Assembly: GCF_000003815.2 (NCBI RefSeq)
Contig: NC_049982.1
Coordinates: 21,066,767 to 21,130,766, forward strand
Source: Branchiostoma floridae
Taxonomy: Eukaryota > Chordata > Leptocardii > Amphioxiformes > Branchiostomatidae
DNA: 64,000 bases
Direction: 5' to 3'
Shown: in pieces, positions 49,865 to 62,720 of the stretch
Numbering within the stretch: the stretch's first letter is position 1
Layout: each line of letters opens with the position of its first letter
Notes under the pieces: model-generated
What the model saw: the letters and a program-made list of their open reading frames with translations, nothing else
Databases searched by the model: none
What the model was told of the DNA's origin: nothing
Program-made: the position numbers and the translations under genes

Positions 49865-50077
49865 TTACTGTAAATGCATTTAAGTTCGCGGGGATTTAAT
49901 TTCGCAGTAGCGGTAAAATGGACTTTTCGCGGTGGTTTTAATTTTGCGGTAGCACCATGCACTGTAGTCTCTTACTGTTATGGAAAAATGTTCGCGGTGG
50001 TTTTAAATTCGCGGTGAAGCGGCGCCGCGAAAACCGTGAACATTAATCAACCGCGAACATTTCTGCATTTACAGTAA
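49865..50077. mobile_element. Small palindromic MITE (GC-rich core)
   Basis: Terminal inverted repeats TTACTGTAAATGCA and TGCATTTACAGTAA, with inverted TTCGCGG/CCGCGAA inside and repeated TTCGCGGTGG words. About 213 bp, no coding capacity. Confidence 0.7.
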
Positions 50078-50710
50078 TTAATATTATGCAAAATGTATGT
50101 ACTGGTAGTATGAAGCCTTTTAGTTTTATCGACATCCATATTACAATTTCCAGTTGACATTTTTTTAAACATCAGTAGGTAGAGTCAATTTCAGAGGGAC
50201 CCAGTGTTTCTTGCCTTGTGTTCTAACATTTTGGAACTCTTTGTAACAATCTGACTGTTTAGAACTATTCATAACATCTGTGTGATGTTCTATTAAAATA
50301 TTTTCTGCTGTATTCATACAGGTCAGAAACATTTCTAATGTCAAATACATTATTTCTGTTAGTTTCTAAACTGTTCCAACATAGATTCATCATTTGTGAT
50401 AACATGTCTGAACATTGAACATTATTTTGTATCTGGGGCAGTGGGCTGGGAAGAGAGCAATTCACACATCCCTGCCAAGTACAGGAAATTCTGTCTGTCT
50501 ACCACCTTCTCACAAAAGAGCTAACAGTGTCTACTAAATAAAATATCAAAATACAAGACCCAAACAAAGGACCCAGCTTAGCACCTTTGTTTATGGAGGC
50601 AATAAAAGTTTTTATGGAGGAAAAAAAGGACACAAATGTTTGAAGACAGATCCCTTCTTTTCCTAAACCTAAAAAGAGATGGGCATCTGACTTTCAGAGA
50701 ACCTACACAC

Positions 50711-50960
50711 GTCAGGTTGCAGCTTAATTACCCATCTCTCTCACCTAACATTACTGACAGTCATTTTTTAAAGGGATCAAGCCCATAACACTAAGGAAGC
50801 CACACGGCGAAACATGTTTGTTGTGTGTCGGCTGGTCTTTTCTGAAGGCGTAAGTGTGAACAGTTGGCTTGAGGTTGTCCTTCTCCACATACTCTAATGA
50901 TTTTTAAAAGGGTGTCGCCTCCCAAGTGATGATCACAATGATTCAAATTTTGGTAAACGG
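50711..50960. mobile_element. Interrupted fragment related to the inner part of the 738-1621 MITE
   Basis: 50711-50755 (GTCAGGTTGCAGCTTAATTA to CACCTAACATTACTG) and 50911-50960 (GGTGTCGCCTCCCAAGTGAT onwards) match the inner arm at about 955-1056. About 155 unrelated bases separate the two halves. Confidence 0.55.
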
Positions 50961-52100
50961 TGCTAAAAGGCTTCTTAGTATTTTTCAAAACTTGGCATAT
51001 ATACAATGTATTACTGATATAGCTTGTAACTTTTGTGTGTTTTATGTATTGAACCCACCCAGTCTTTATTGTCTGATTGCTCCAAGATTTAAGTTGAAAT
51101 AACATACATCAAACAGCACTGTTACATTTAGTGAGTGGCAAAGAATATTTATCATTTTGATATATTTTGAGAAAAAGAATAATTGAGACTTTAAACATTA
51201 TAAGAAGACAGGTATGAAATGTATGACTGCACAACAGCAACTTTCTTCCATGCCTGTGGCCCATTTCCCCAATATAACATGAACAGTGATGAATTACAAC
51301 TCCTTACAGTCAGTGGTAAAGTGAGGTACATCATGAATCTATAATTCATATGATGTGCATTGTTGCATTGTCTGAAAAAGGAGTCAATGTTACATTTGTC
51401 TAGTAAAAAAGCTTTCTATTCCATAAACCTGAAAATATTTCTTTACATAACTAGTACAAGAATAATTTCCTTTTCAGTGTGAGCACTTAGAAAACTTAGA
51501 AATGAAGTTTTTACAGATAATAAAAGTTAACACCTTGGCATTGGTAAGCTAGAAATACTGTCTGAATACATATATGGTAGATAGTGAGCAAGTGCACAAA
51601 AAGTTAGAGTTTAAGTCCATGTATTTCTAATGTCAACATGTAGCTGACCCAACCTGCATCAGCCATCTAATGGGCATACACTGCTATACAATCAAACTTT
51701 TCTAAGAGGACCACCTGGGGCAACCTGCGGTCATCTTAGACAAGAGGTCTTTGTCATGTCTCCAAGTACGAGATACACCTGCAGCTGTACTGATTGAAGT
51801 AAAATGGAAATGCTAAAATTCCTAAAAAATCAAGCAAAAATTCATAAAAATCCATAGCTTTTTGAACTAAGCACTAGTGAGCAGCAGCATTTTTCCTACA
51901 TTTTTCCTGTCAGCACTGTCTGTGTGAATACTTGTGAATGGGTGACATTCAAGACAATGGTCATTTTTGCTACTGGTTCAAGGAATTGCTACTTTTGACA
52001 CAAGTTTCCAACGCCCCACTGACATTTTAAAACCCATTTTCATGCTTGGTCATCTTGTGGAAGTGGTAGTCAGACCAAGTTTAACCAAGTCACACTGATT

Positions 52101-52915
52101 TTGGTAAACTTACCTGAGGACTCACTACTTCACGATGCATACAACACTGTACTTACTGATAATCAAGACTGGATTAATCATGTAAAGGACATTCTCTGTT
52201 ACCACGGCCTCGGGCATATATGGTCGAAACCCGAGGCTTATAAAACAGATTATATTGCTAACCAACTGCGCACGAGGCTACAAGATATATACATACAGGA
52301 GTGGTTTAGTTCTATTGAAAACAATTCAAAACTGTCTTTTCTTAGCAAATCAAAAGAATGTTATGAACAAGAAATGTACCTTTATAATATAGATAACTTT
52401 GAGATTCGCAAAGCAATAACTCAGTTAAGAATCAGTAGCCATAAGTTGAATGTTGAAACAGGCAGATACTACAATGTAGCCCATGACCAAAGGTTCTGTC
52501 CATTCTGCCCAATCATATTGAAGATGAATTTCATTTTATAATGGAATGTTCTAGATACATTAGTTTACGCAACGAATTATTCACGTTTCTCGAAGCAAGT
52601 ACAACATATTTCAAAAGACTCGATGCTACAGACAGATTTGCACATTTATTTAAATGTCAGAACTCCCATAATGCAAAAATAGGCAAATATATCAAGGACT
52701 GCTTTGCTATTAGAAAGAATACTGAAGCTAATGATTAGCCTACTTCATTTTTATGATACTATATGAATGAATTATGCATATTAGCCCTTATTGTTATGTT
52801 AACTATGATGTTAAGCTTTATCCTATACCTCTATTTTGTACTTTATGTAATAGTTGTTGCCATACTTTGTACCATGTACAATTGTCGTGCAATAAAGTTC
52901 TATCTATTTCACTCC
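52101..52915 (+). pseudogene. 5'-truncated non-LTR retrotransposon (LINE), C-terminal ORF2 remnant
   Basis: Two overlapping frames (52101-52541 and 52541-52738) together make the C-terminal end of a LINE ORF2 protein. It reads ITQLRISSHKLNVETGRYY, RFCPFC, then MECSRYISLRNELF, a zinc-knuckle-like C-x2-C...H...C end seen in Jockey/CR1-type elements. A single-base deletion near 52508 breaks the frame. The 3' end has AATAAA (52891-52896) and a short TCTATCTATT tail. It is a dead, 5'-truncated insertion; the exact LINE clade is uncertain. Confidence 0.75.
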
Positions 52916-53574
52916 GTTGATCTTGAAAGTTTATGATGATTTAATTTTTACTTGTCACAGTAACCTCTTGTTATGAATTTTTGGACATTGCAAACATGCA
53001 TTTCCAATAAACTGCACTACAGAATTCTTTAAGCCATAGACACTGCAAAAATCTCCTTCCCCTTCTACCACGATATAAGCCCTGCGAAAATAAATGAATT
53101 CACAGTATATCAAGCCCACAGGTGTGCAAGATAATCAGCAGTGTTAAGTCACTCATCATCCTAAGTAAGGCAAAGTATAATCTAAGATGTCTCACGAGTC
53201 ATGGTCTAGACATGGACTGCATACCTGACAGGCATTTTGACTGAGACACAAATCACTAACCATGGGCTACTGTCATCATGATGGAAACCACAGGGAAGAC
53301 ACTCACAATAGACTACATTTTGAGAATCCTATCTTTTATGGCGCCAAGCCAATAAGATAAAGCCATCCACCAGGCCTAGTACACAGACAGTGTTAATTAC
53401 TTTAACCCTTTAAAACAAGCAATCTATATTCTAACCACGTCTTCGAAGAACAAAATGTTTGAGAATGTTGGGCTCAGCACAAATAAACATGACCTTACAG
53501 CCTGACACAGGTGCCGCATAGTGACTCAGCAGCATCTTGAAAGAATTCTTAGCTTTCATTGGTTGAAAGGCTAT

Positions 53575-54665
53575 CTCAAAACAGGGGCCCAGAATTTCTA
53601 GAACAGTTCTGTCGGACATCCAGACCAAAACATTCTGGGTCAGAGTCAAGGCGTCAGCGAGGCAGGGTACAATAGGGTACATTCTTCACAAAAGGATCTC
53701 AAGCAATGTGCACTTTTCAGGCTTCTTCAGGTGTGACTTTGCACAGACAAAAAAATACAAGATGACAAGAAAGTTGCCAAATTTAGTACATACAAGCATT
53801 GATGAAAGCTCCTTGATACAAGTATGTATAATAGATAATCATTAATCATTAAGAGTAAATTCTAAGGACAGTAATTGTTTAATGGTGCTATTGTTACAAT
53901 TATTTGCCAGTGCAACGTTGCAAGAAAATCTATTGCACTTCCTATAGCTATATCTGCTGTTTCATAGCTGACTCCTTACCCTTCTTGCTATACAGTACTG
54001 TATTGAATACAAAATGGATAACAGAAATGTCAAGAGCTTGGTGTTTCTCCTTCAGTTCACCCGAGGAACACTAATATTGTGACAGCTGCCACACACTGAT
54101 GGACATGTAAAATGTTTTGACATACAGAAATGTTGACAGTGGCTTTATTTCTTAAGATCTTTTACAGACAAAATGTTTGGAGTAAACACATGGAAACTGT
54201 CAAGGAATAGTTGACTACACATGACATGATACAATATCTGCAGACATGGGAACAGGTTTATTGTTTGTATGTTTAGCTTTAGCATTTTTGCTTACTATGT
54301 GCAAAGCTATAGGCAAGATAAACAAGATTGAACAATAACATTACATCACTGTTTTCTATAAACTTTTCACCAGGTAGATGTACCCATATGTATTCTTTAC
54401 ATGTCATCTCCAACATTCTACCTAAGAGATACTTGCATGTAGTGGAACATATAAAATGCACATCTGTGATGACAAACAATAAGCTTAGTTAGATATCTTA
54501 AAAAAGCACGTGTACAGTTCACCGCAACAATGTTGGCCCCAGGAAGTCAACAACCTTGGCATTCAATGCCTCTGCCTCCCTAACGCCTTGAAACTGACCC
54601 GGCACGTTTTGGTCAGGATGTCCGACAGAACTGTTCTAGAAATTCTAAGCCCCTGTTTTGTCAAC
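53575..54665. repeat. Inverted repeat pair about 1 kb apart
   Basis: About 100 bp at 53575-53680 is repeated inverted at 54560-54665, sharing TAGAACAGTTCTGTCGGACA. The arms keep the same open frame on opposite strands (VLEIL and MSDRTVLEIL type peptides). They could be the ends of one fold-back element or two copies of a dispersed repeat. Confidence 0.6.
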
Positions 54666-54819
54666 AATTTCTTTTCTTCAAACAGACACAAAAACAAGAT
54701 AACAAAAAAAAAAAAGCATAGTTTCTTCTTGCCTTTCTCAAAGAAGCTCTCACTCCGCTGTACATGTAACTGGTACGGCTTATCACTCACAGACAGGTGA
54801 CTGTATACATGCCTGTATA

Positions 54820-55358
54820 CATGCCCGTAGCCAGGATTTCGGTTGGTGGGGTTGCTTTTTAGTACATGGGGGACCATCAAGCGCCGCAGGCACGAGCTTC
54901 CTATAGGGGGTCCGGGGGCATGCTCCTCCGGAAAAAAATTGAAAACTTGACCCTCTGAAATGCTATTTCCTGCATTTTGACTGGCAAAATTTGCTGGAAG
55001 ACTAAGCCAAGTTTAACAGCATTTCTATTAAAGATACAAAAGACTTTCAGCGTAAGTCTTTAAGGGCGACTCCCCCCAACATATTTTCCCCATATCTGAC
55101 AGCGAAGATGCGAGGGGTCGCAATGGAGGTCCTGGAAATTTTGAAGCCTGGACCCTCCGAAACGATATTTCCTGCAATTTCTGGGCCAAATTTTGCAGAT
55201 AGACTCGCTTAGATTGAATGAAATTTTTATCAGTGAAAAATGGCTTTGAAAAAAATCTTGGACTGTAAAAAGCGGACCTTTGAGCGTGAAAAAGTGGACC
55301 TTCTGGCATGTGTGTGGGGTTCTTCCGAAACCCCCAACCCCCCCTGGCTACGTGCATG
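54820..55358. mobile_element. hAT-like non-autonomous element
   Basis: Inverted ends CATGCCCGTAGCCAGG and CCTGGCTACGTGCATG. The interior holds two diverged CCCTCTGAAA/CCCTCCGAAA-type segments, shared with other copies in this window. Flanking duplications are not clear. Confidence 0.6.
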
Positions 55359-55359
55359 C

Positions 55360-55800
55360 TATAATGGTTGCAGACAGGTGCCTGTATCCCTTCAAATCAA
55401 AGGTTGCAGACAGGTGCCTGTGTTACATTTAAGAGAGTTGCCTCCCTACTGTACCAAACAAAGGTGTAAGGCAAGTGACTGTGTCCCTAGGTTGCAAACA
55501 GGTAACTTTGTCCCTATAAAGGTTGCAAACAGGTGACTGTCCCTATAAAGCTTATAAAGGGAGCAGTGTCCCTACTAAGGTTAAGACATACAACAGTGTA
55601 AGACAGATGACTGTAAGGGTAAATGCAGAAAGGTGACTGTGTCCATACAAATTAAAGGTTGCAGACAAGTGCCTGTGTCACCAGAAAGGTTAAGACAGGT
55701 GACTACGTTCCTACAAAGGTGGTTGATATGTACAGGTGGATGTGTTCTGACAAAGGTTGTACATGTACATGTATGCAGACAGGTTACTGTTTACCCTACA
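55360..55800. repeat. Degenerate minisatellite (GGTTGCAGACAGGTGACTGT type)
   Basis: About a dozen imperfect units of 25-45 bp, most containing AAAGGTTGCA and ACAGGTGACTGTGTCCCTA, directly right of the element at 54820-55358. Confidence 0.75.
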
Positions 55801-57076
55801 CAAAGGATGTAAACACTCAATATAAAATTTGTGCTCTATCTCTTGTATTCTCATCTCTTGTATATTCTTGGAATGAGAAAAAAAAGGAATGTGTCTTGAG
55901 GAAGTTTTAGCTTACAGAAAGCTATAAATAGTAACCCATGAGAATACAAAACAAATACAGAAACTGTGTTGAAAACAGAAACACAACAGGTTCACTGTTC
56001 ATGTGTTCAGACCCTTGCAGTACCTAGTGGCACATAGGGCAGCATGTTTCCTGGCTGTTTCAGTAGCAGGGTATATTTTTACAGAGAGGGTTTGCTACTA
56101 CTACTACTAGTACTAGTCCGTCTTCAGCATACACAAGGCACCTTGTACATGGCCGCCTGTTCTACGCAGATCTAGACAGGTACGTACAAGCCAGATGAGC
56201 AGCAGACTGACACTCTCCAGACACTGTGGCTTACTCTTATCTACTACATATAGATCTATATCGTGTACTCTGAATGTCAAATAAACATAACAGTATTAAA
56301 ACCTGTAGTTATCACCATACCCTAAAGGTGGCTTAACCACACTGTTTATACAGCACAGAAAGGATTTTGCACCCATTCATTATCAGAGAGGAACTTACCT
56401 TTGTAAGTCCCCAGGTTTTTCAAGTTGGCTTTGCAACAGCCTGGGGCTAGCATATACTGTGATGTAGATCACTGTCTCTAGCAGATGTTGGGGCCCAGTG
56501 CACTAACATGAGTAAATCCCTTACCTTGCAGAACTGGATCAATAGGGATTTAAAGGAAAAGAAAGGACAAAGGATTCCCAGAGGGTGATAGGACATAGGA
56601 CAATTGAAAAAAAGAGGCAGGAAGAAAAGATGATGGGAAGTAAGCAAAATGAACAGATGAAAGGTGGAAGGAAAGAATTGATTAAAAAAAAGAGGAAGAA
56701 AGGTGGATGACTATCTGAAATTGTTTTCATTTCTGGGGAGTCAACGACCTCTGAAAAGCATCCAAGGAATAACCCTGAACCATGTAATTACATTTTGGTA
56801 GGTCCCAGCTAGACATGTACAAAAATGTACATGTGTATATACGTTTACACCTCTGTCCAACAGCTGTCAGTGTGTATGTGGTCTTAACATTCTTCTCATT
56901 CTGACAAACTTCATTAACCTTGCCACCTGTCAGCTTGACGAGTTAAGTTGTAACTTGTTATTTACTAGTAACCAGGAATTGTGATATAATGTTAGTCATT
57001 ATACCTTGCGTTTGTAGCCGTATCTGTAAGCAGCAACACCTATAGCTGCAGTACAGTGTGAAACCAGTCAGAATTG

Positions 57077-57120
57077 CCCTGTGAAGGTGACAGACTGTCA
57101 CCGAAACGTCGGTGAAAATG
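57077..57120 (+). ncRNA. Possible decayed hammerhead-ribozyme-like motif
   Basis: CTGTGAA, then a perfect stem GGTGACAG-A-CTGTCACC, then GAAACGTCGG. This resembles a hammerhead core (CUGAUGA, stem II, GAAA) with one base missing in the first conserved block. Such cores are known from Penelope-like retroelements. No GIY-YIG or reverse transcriptase sequence is visible nearby, so it would be a relic. Confidence 0.3.
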
Positions 57121-57859
57121 AAGTAGTGATTGAGTTAAAACTAATAAAAGAGTCTCTGTATTCAGTGACATATCAACCTGATAAAACTAATAATATTCTT
57201 GGAAGCTTCTTTTAATGACTTCTCCTCTTCTGTACTACTCAGTCACAGGTTAAACGATTACCAAATTGATTACCAAATTTGGCACAGTTCCATACCTTCA
57301 CCTGCATGTTTAAACATATGACATCTGGCTTTCCTGTTCAAAGAGACCCTACCTTTCATTAAGTCTATTGTGACTTCTTCACACTTCTCCACACCTCGCA
57401 TACCCTACATCTCCAATCTCACCAGGTATGTAGCCGAGAGGAACAATCAACACTGTTCTTGGAAGTGCCTCTGGTATGTAAACAAAGATGAATAGGCAGA
57501 GGGACATGAATTACAGCAAGAACTTGACCTTTTGAAATCCATCACTGTATTTCAAGCATAATTACAAGGCTAGAGTGATGCAACTTGGACCTATATGCTA
57601 CCGCCGCATGGCGCCCTGGATACACCTGATCCCTCAATCTCGGAAAATAAGCCACTAGACGATCTGGTCAGTTTTTGGATGGGAGTCCCCCAACCAAGGA
57701 TAACCAGATTGCTGTAGCCTCAAGAAGCTTTCCACGAAATCGTCTTACAAGAGGGACGTAAAACATGGGTCCCGTGCTCAAGGAAGCACCTCGACCACGT
57801 TAATCAGCCTCATTACTCAACACATTGGGTACCTACTGGCTGGCAAAATACACCAGATA

Positions 57860-58192
57860 TTATCATTTATATCATACCTGTGACGCGAAAACGTTCGATA
57901 CGGGTGTTCCGGACCGGACGACTTTCCGTACGGCCCGGGCTTATCACACGGGCTCCATTCGAATAAATCGAACTGTTTCGAGTGGGCCGAGTACGGCACC
58001 ATCGAAAGTTCGAATACCTGATTCGGACGTTGGAACATTACTGTTGCAACGCTTTTTTTTCGAGGGCAACAAATTTGTTCAACTTCTGGTGCATTTCGCA
58101 TCAAAACAGTGGTTTTCTCAGGTGGATATGACTTCGGCCGCCGTGCGATCCGACCCGCGGTCGGGCTGGTACCTCGGGTGATACGGAATACA
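57860..58192. mobile_element. Dispersed GC-rich repeat, copy 1 (interrupted by a hAT element)
   Basis: Closely matches 62290-62640. Both contain ACGCGAAAACGTTCGATACG and CACACGGGCTCCATTCGAAT, and both end ATACGGAATACACCGTGTT. A long open frame on the minus strand (57817-58272) lies in it but shows no domain; I treat it as repeat, not gene. Confidence 0.75.
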
Positions 58193-58200
58193 CCGTGTTC

Positions 58201-58541
58201 CAGGGCTCTAGCCAGCGTCCGTTTTTTCGTCAATTGACGGAAATTTGCTGCGTCTGACGGAAAAATTTTCAAACCAATCCGTCAACCTTGACAGACAAAA
58301 ATCTTTGGTGGAAGCTACAGGACGCTGTGGGGATGCCGTCCATGGCCGTAAAAGCCACACACTGTTTGTTTTACTATTGTTATGATTGTTGACAATGTGT
58401 GTCGGTGCCCTTTCGCATACGATAATCTCATTAAAACCTGTTTTTCAAGGTCTCAGTTCAGTCCTTCTAATCAATTTTTGCGGTTTTCGCGACGATTGAA
58501 ATTGGCTGACGGAAAAAAATTTCGAGCTGGCTAAAGCCCTG
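58201..58541. mobile_element. hAT-like MITE nested in the repeat, with 8-bp target duplication
   Basis: Ends CAGGGCTCTAGCCAG and CTGGCTAAAGCCCTG are inverted repeats. Flanks CCGTGTTC (58193-58200) and CCGTGTTG (58542-58549) are an 8-bp duplication with one mismatch. The sister repeat keeps the uninterrupted site at 62627-62634, which confirms the insertion. No transposase. Confidence 0.85.
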
Positions 58542-58586
58542 CCGTGTTGTATTCTATATATATCTTTTGTACATCTGGACACATGA

Positions 58587-58830
58587 NNNNNNNNNNNNNN
58601 NNNNNNNNNNNNNNNNNNNNNNNNNNNNNNNNNNNNNNNNNNNNNNNNNNNNNNNNNNNNNNNNNNNNNNNNNNNNNNNNNNNNNNNNNNNNNNNNNNNN
58701 NNNNNNNNNNNNNNNNNNNNNNNNNNNNNNNNNNNNNNNNNNNNNNNNNNNNNNNNNNNNNNNNNNNNNNNNNNNNNNNNNNNNNNNNNNNNNNNNNNNN
58801 NNNNNNNNNNNNNNNNNNNNNNNNNNNNNN
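58587..58830. other. Assembly gap (244 N)
   Basis: Run of N. Open frames crossing it are artefacts. Confidence 0.99.
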
Positions 58831-60571
58831 ATGTAATGAATGAGACTATGAGAATATCGGAGTTGAACACACTTTACTACCAGTGGACTATCCCCTCACA
58901 ATAGTGGCCTGTTATGTGTGGCCCAACCGCCCAAAGACTGTGGCAACAGAGAGGCACTCCTTTACAACAACAGAGGTGGGAAGAATTTGAACATAATCTG
59001 AAGCATGTATATGTAATTTCTACATTTCAAGTATTAAAGTATTCTCTAATACGTCATGTCAAGTAACACTGGCAAGAAAGAATGTGTCCCTAATCCTTTC
59101 AAGTTAACGACTTGATCATTATTAACTCAAGTCAAGGTCAAAATAAAATCGTATTATCATATATATCAACACAGTCGTCCTTTATCATAAATGAGAGTAT
59201 TTGTAATTGAACCAATCTGTAGTACAGCATACAGCATTTATACACAGTCATGTACATGATTGAATTCACAAATGTGCATTGTCATGAAGTTGTGGTGGAG
59301 AGGTTGCCGTGAAGGTATAACAAACGTTAACATATATATGCATTGCGGTAGTCTCAAAGCACGGATCTCTCGTAAGTTGTGTATGCTATCCCTGGGTAGT
59401 GTTTAGCAGGGTTTGCGAACATGGCGAGGATTGCGTACATGTATGCTTTAGACCAGCTCACGTTTACACACGACATTACTGACAGATTACTGGGGTTAGC
59501 GCACAGCGTGTAAGTCAACATCTGACATCACAGACACTGGGAGGACATGGTTACTATAACACTACTAAAAAAACTCTTCTTCATCTGTGTGAACATCTTC
59601 CTAAGTATGAAAATATCCTGGATATGAAGTAAACACCACCATTCCTGAAGTTGATATTGCTTACATTTATGCATACTAGTAGTCAAACAAATACAAACTT
59701 CAGTGATATTGGTACTTCTTAAGAAAATTGTTTATCCCCAAAACTAAGAAAATTTACTTGATGCAAATCCCAAAATTTCACACCTTCTTCCCCTTACTTA
59801 ATGCATGCTATCCTAATCCGTACCTGGAAAAAAGAAATCCAACTTTTAAGTTACCCTATTCATAAACCAACACACCAATAACACTGAATACATACTACAC
59901 ATAGCTTCAAGGAGGCAGAAGAAGTAAAAAGCCCACAGCCTATATACAGGAAGCCATAATGGGGTTAGGGTCAGTAATTCAAGGTCAAGTTAACAATGGT
60001 GCCAGCCAGGAACCTTTCCATGCTCCACTGACCTTCTGACCATGGTTTAAGTACACATACCATACAGGGTGCACACTGTGAAAAGAAATGACTAAAGCAG
60101 GTCCTGGAATGGCAACACTATTGATGTCTGCGTGTTCAGTTCCTTTTCTGGGTAATTCAATGTCATATATGTATCCTAAGAAGGAAGTTTCAAGCATCCT
60201 GCAAAGCATTCTACTTTGTAAAATGTAAATATGTTCATAGTAGAGTCAACACTCAACAGTATGCAAGATAACACTGTTAACTTTGTGTTCTTGGCAAGTC
60301 AGATTTCATGGAAATTTTGAAGTCAAAGCATTACTGTAGGATGCACAGTACAGTTTCACAACATCAGTCAACTTTGCATTTTCCATTACATAACAATTAA
60401 GGTAACACCCATGGAACTGTTACTTACTGGGTTTTTAAACAATGCTACATTAGAAAAACATCATAAAATCATTTAGATTTAAAAGATGGAAGGAAAGTTT
60501 GAAAATATATATTTGTACCTTGTTACAAACAGTTCCTGCAATCATATACTGTCTGAATTTGATTCAGGACT

Positions 60572-60920
60572 CAGGGTTGTAGCCATGCAGCACCCATCCT
60601 TCCATCTTTTGACGGAATTTTGTAGCTGGGGACAGAAAAAAATTTGCCCATTCTGTCATGGACAGAAATCGACATTGAAAAACTGTCTCCCTTTCACCAA
60701 AACAGATGCCTCTGAACAGCTTAGTCTACAACTTTTACAAGCAAACTTTGCACATCAAAATGCAGGAGATAGTATTTCAGAGGGTCTAGTCTCTAGATTT
60801 CAAAATTTTCGGGGGGTGTGTGTCATGCACCCGGACCCCTTAGGAACGTGGCATCTTCGGCGCTAGGTAGGATTTATAATTGAGGAGACGGAAAATGATT
60901 TCAGGCTGGCTACAACCCTG
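60572..60920. mobile_element. hAT-like MITE with perfect 8-bp target duplication
   Basis: Ends CAGGGTTGTAGCCATG and GGCTGGCTACAACCCTG are inverted, flanked by TCAGGACT at 60564-60571 and 60921-60928. It shares GACGGA words with the 58201 element and a TTTCAGAGGGTC segment with other repeats here. The perfect duplication suggests a fairly recent insertion. Confidence 0.85.
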
Positions 60921-62289
60921 TCAGGACTTCTATTTTCATGTATACCTGTTCGTTAATTTTGACTTTAACTTAAGAATGCCAAGAAAGCAATTTAATTAGT
61001 GTCGACTAAGACACATTTGACCTGGAAACTGTGAGGGACTCCAAACACCTTAGGTCACTTTGAATCTCCAGTGATCAGTTTCTAAAGTCCCAGACTTTAC
61101 GATAACAGTCTCCTGCCTGTCATGTGATTGAGCCCCTAGGATTAGTCATGTGATGTACTATCAGTGCTTAAATAGGTTTCAGCTCCATCCAATAGGCATA
61201 AGGACACTCCAAAGGTCAGAGTCATCCAGTGGGGATGGTGTAAATTACAGGTCACCTTCAACACCTTGAGAAGAAGATGATCCATCTCCAGAAGAAGTTG
61301 CCTGGTGTCTTGCCATGGCCTCCATCCTGGCCAGTGTATGTGACAGAACTTAGAAGTACAGACTGTCATGTTTTCAACTGAATTCTCAACGTTAAAAGCA
61401 AACACTCCCATTATCATATCTGATATATCAATCTAAATAAATCTATTTTAAAAACAAATCCAACCATTTTGCTTTCATGTCATTTCAAGATATTACAAAG
61501 CGATAAGTGTGTTGTCTTTTTTTTCAAAATTACCCCTTTGGTACTATTCCCCACTACCATTTCCTTCTGCCGTTAAACCAATTACAAACCAAGTATGAAA
61601 TCTCTAAAAGATCGCTGTGAATTCTTTATCAGGTCTTGCAATATTTCTGTACATGTATGTGTATGACTAGTAATACCATACAATTCTATCATCTTTGTAT
61701 ATTATACTCTTGTGTATACTCAATCAACAAGATGCTGACTACAAAATGGTCCATGTGACAGGTGCCGTGTGACTTTCTCATATAACAACATTCTATCGTG
61801 CTGCTTGCGTGTCTATAAAGTCGTTATATCACTATAAACGGGGAAGCGGGGTGGTATAATTTCGCTAACTGGATTTGTGCAGTGCCCAAGAGACTACTGA
61901 AAGCATTTCAAATTGAATGAAGACACATTAAGTCTACATAAGTAGGCAAACTGAGGAAGAAACAGTTGCAAGGTAATGGAATAAAGAAAATTGTGTATCA
62001 ATCATTGTTGGATAGGGAAGGGTAACAATGTACAACAAGAAATTTGCAGTTGAAATGAAAATCAGTAGTTGACAGAAGCAATATTCTTCTAATTCTAAGC
62101 TGTTTTTTATAGTTACAATTGGAAATGGTACTATAGATTATGCAGTCTCAGTCATAAATTGCACACTATACATTATGTTTACATGTATTTGGCAGCTACC
62201 AATCAGATATGTAATGATACAGGTGAATAATTACATTATTCATCAGAATAATTCTTTACAGATCTTAGAATTTGACATTTTAGCAAGCC

Positions 62290-62720
62290 ATATTATACTT
62301 TATGTCATACCTGTGACGCGAAAACGTTCGATACGGGTGTTCCGGACCGGCTGATAACTTTCTGTATGGCCCGGGCTTATCACACGGGCTCCATTCGAAT
62401 AAATCGAACTGTTTCGAGTGTGCCGAGTACGGCGCCATCGAAAGTTCGAATACCTGATTCGGACATTGGAACATTACTGTTGCAACGCTTGTTTTTTCGA
62501 GGGCAACAAAATTTCTTCACTTCTGGCGCATTTGGCTCCCAAAGGGGTTCGGATCACCCTCCGGCCTTTTGCCGTCGGGCGATCCGACCCGCGGTCGGGC
62601 TGGTACCTCGGGTGATACGGAATACACCGTGTTGTATTTTATTTATGTCATGCCCACCTGAGAAAACCACTGTTTTGATGCAAAATGCGCCAGAAGTTGA
62701 ACAAATTTGTTGCCCGTGTT
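62290..62720. mobile_element. Dispersed GC-rich repeat, copy 2 (empty hAT site)
   Basis: Matches 57860-58192 through 62634. It continues with an inverted segment (CACCTGAGAAAACCACTGTT at about 62655) found in the middle of copy 1 on the other strand, so the full element is probably palindromic. A small insertion near 62350 and a replaced stretch near 62530-62570 distinguish it from copy 1. Confidence 0.72.

Noticed and set aside
57817-58272. 151-codon open frame on the minus strand
   Set aside because: It lies almost wholly inside a dispersed repeat (second copy at 62290), has no recognisable domain, and its end reads into the nested hAT element.
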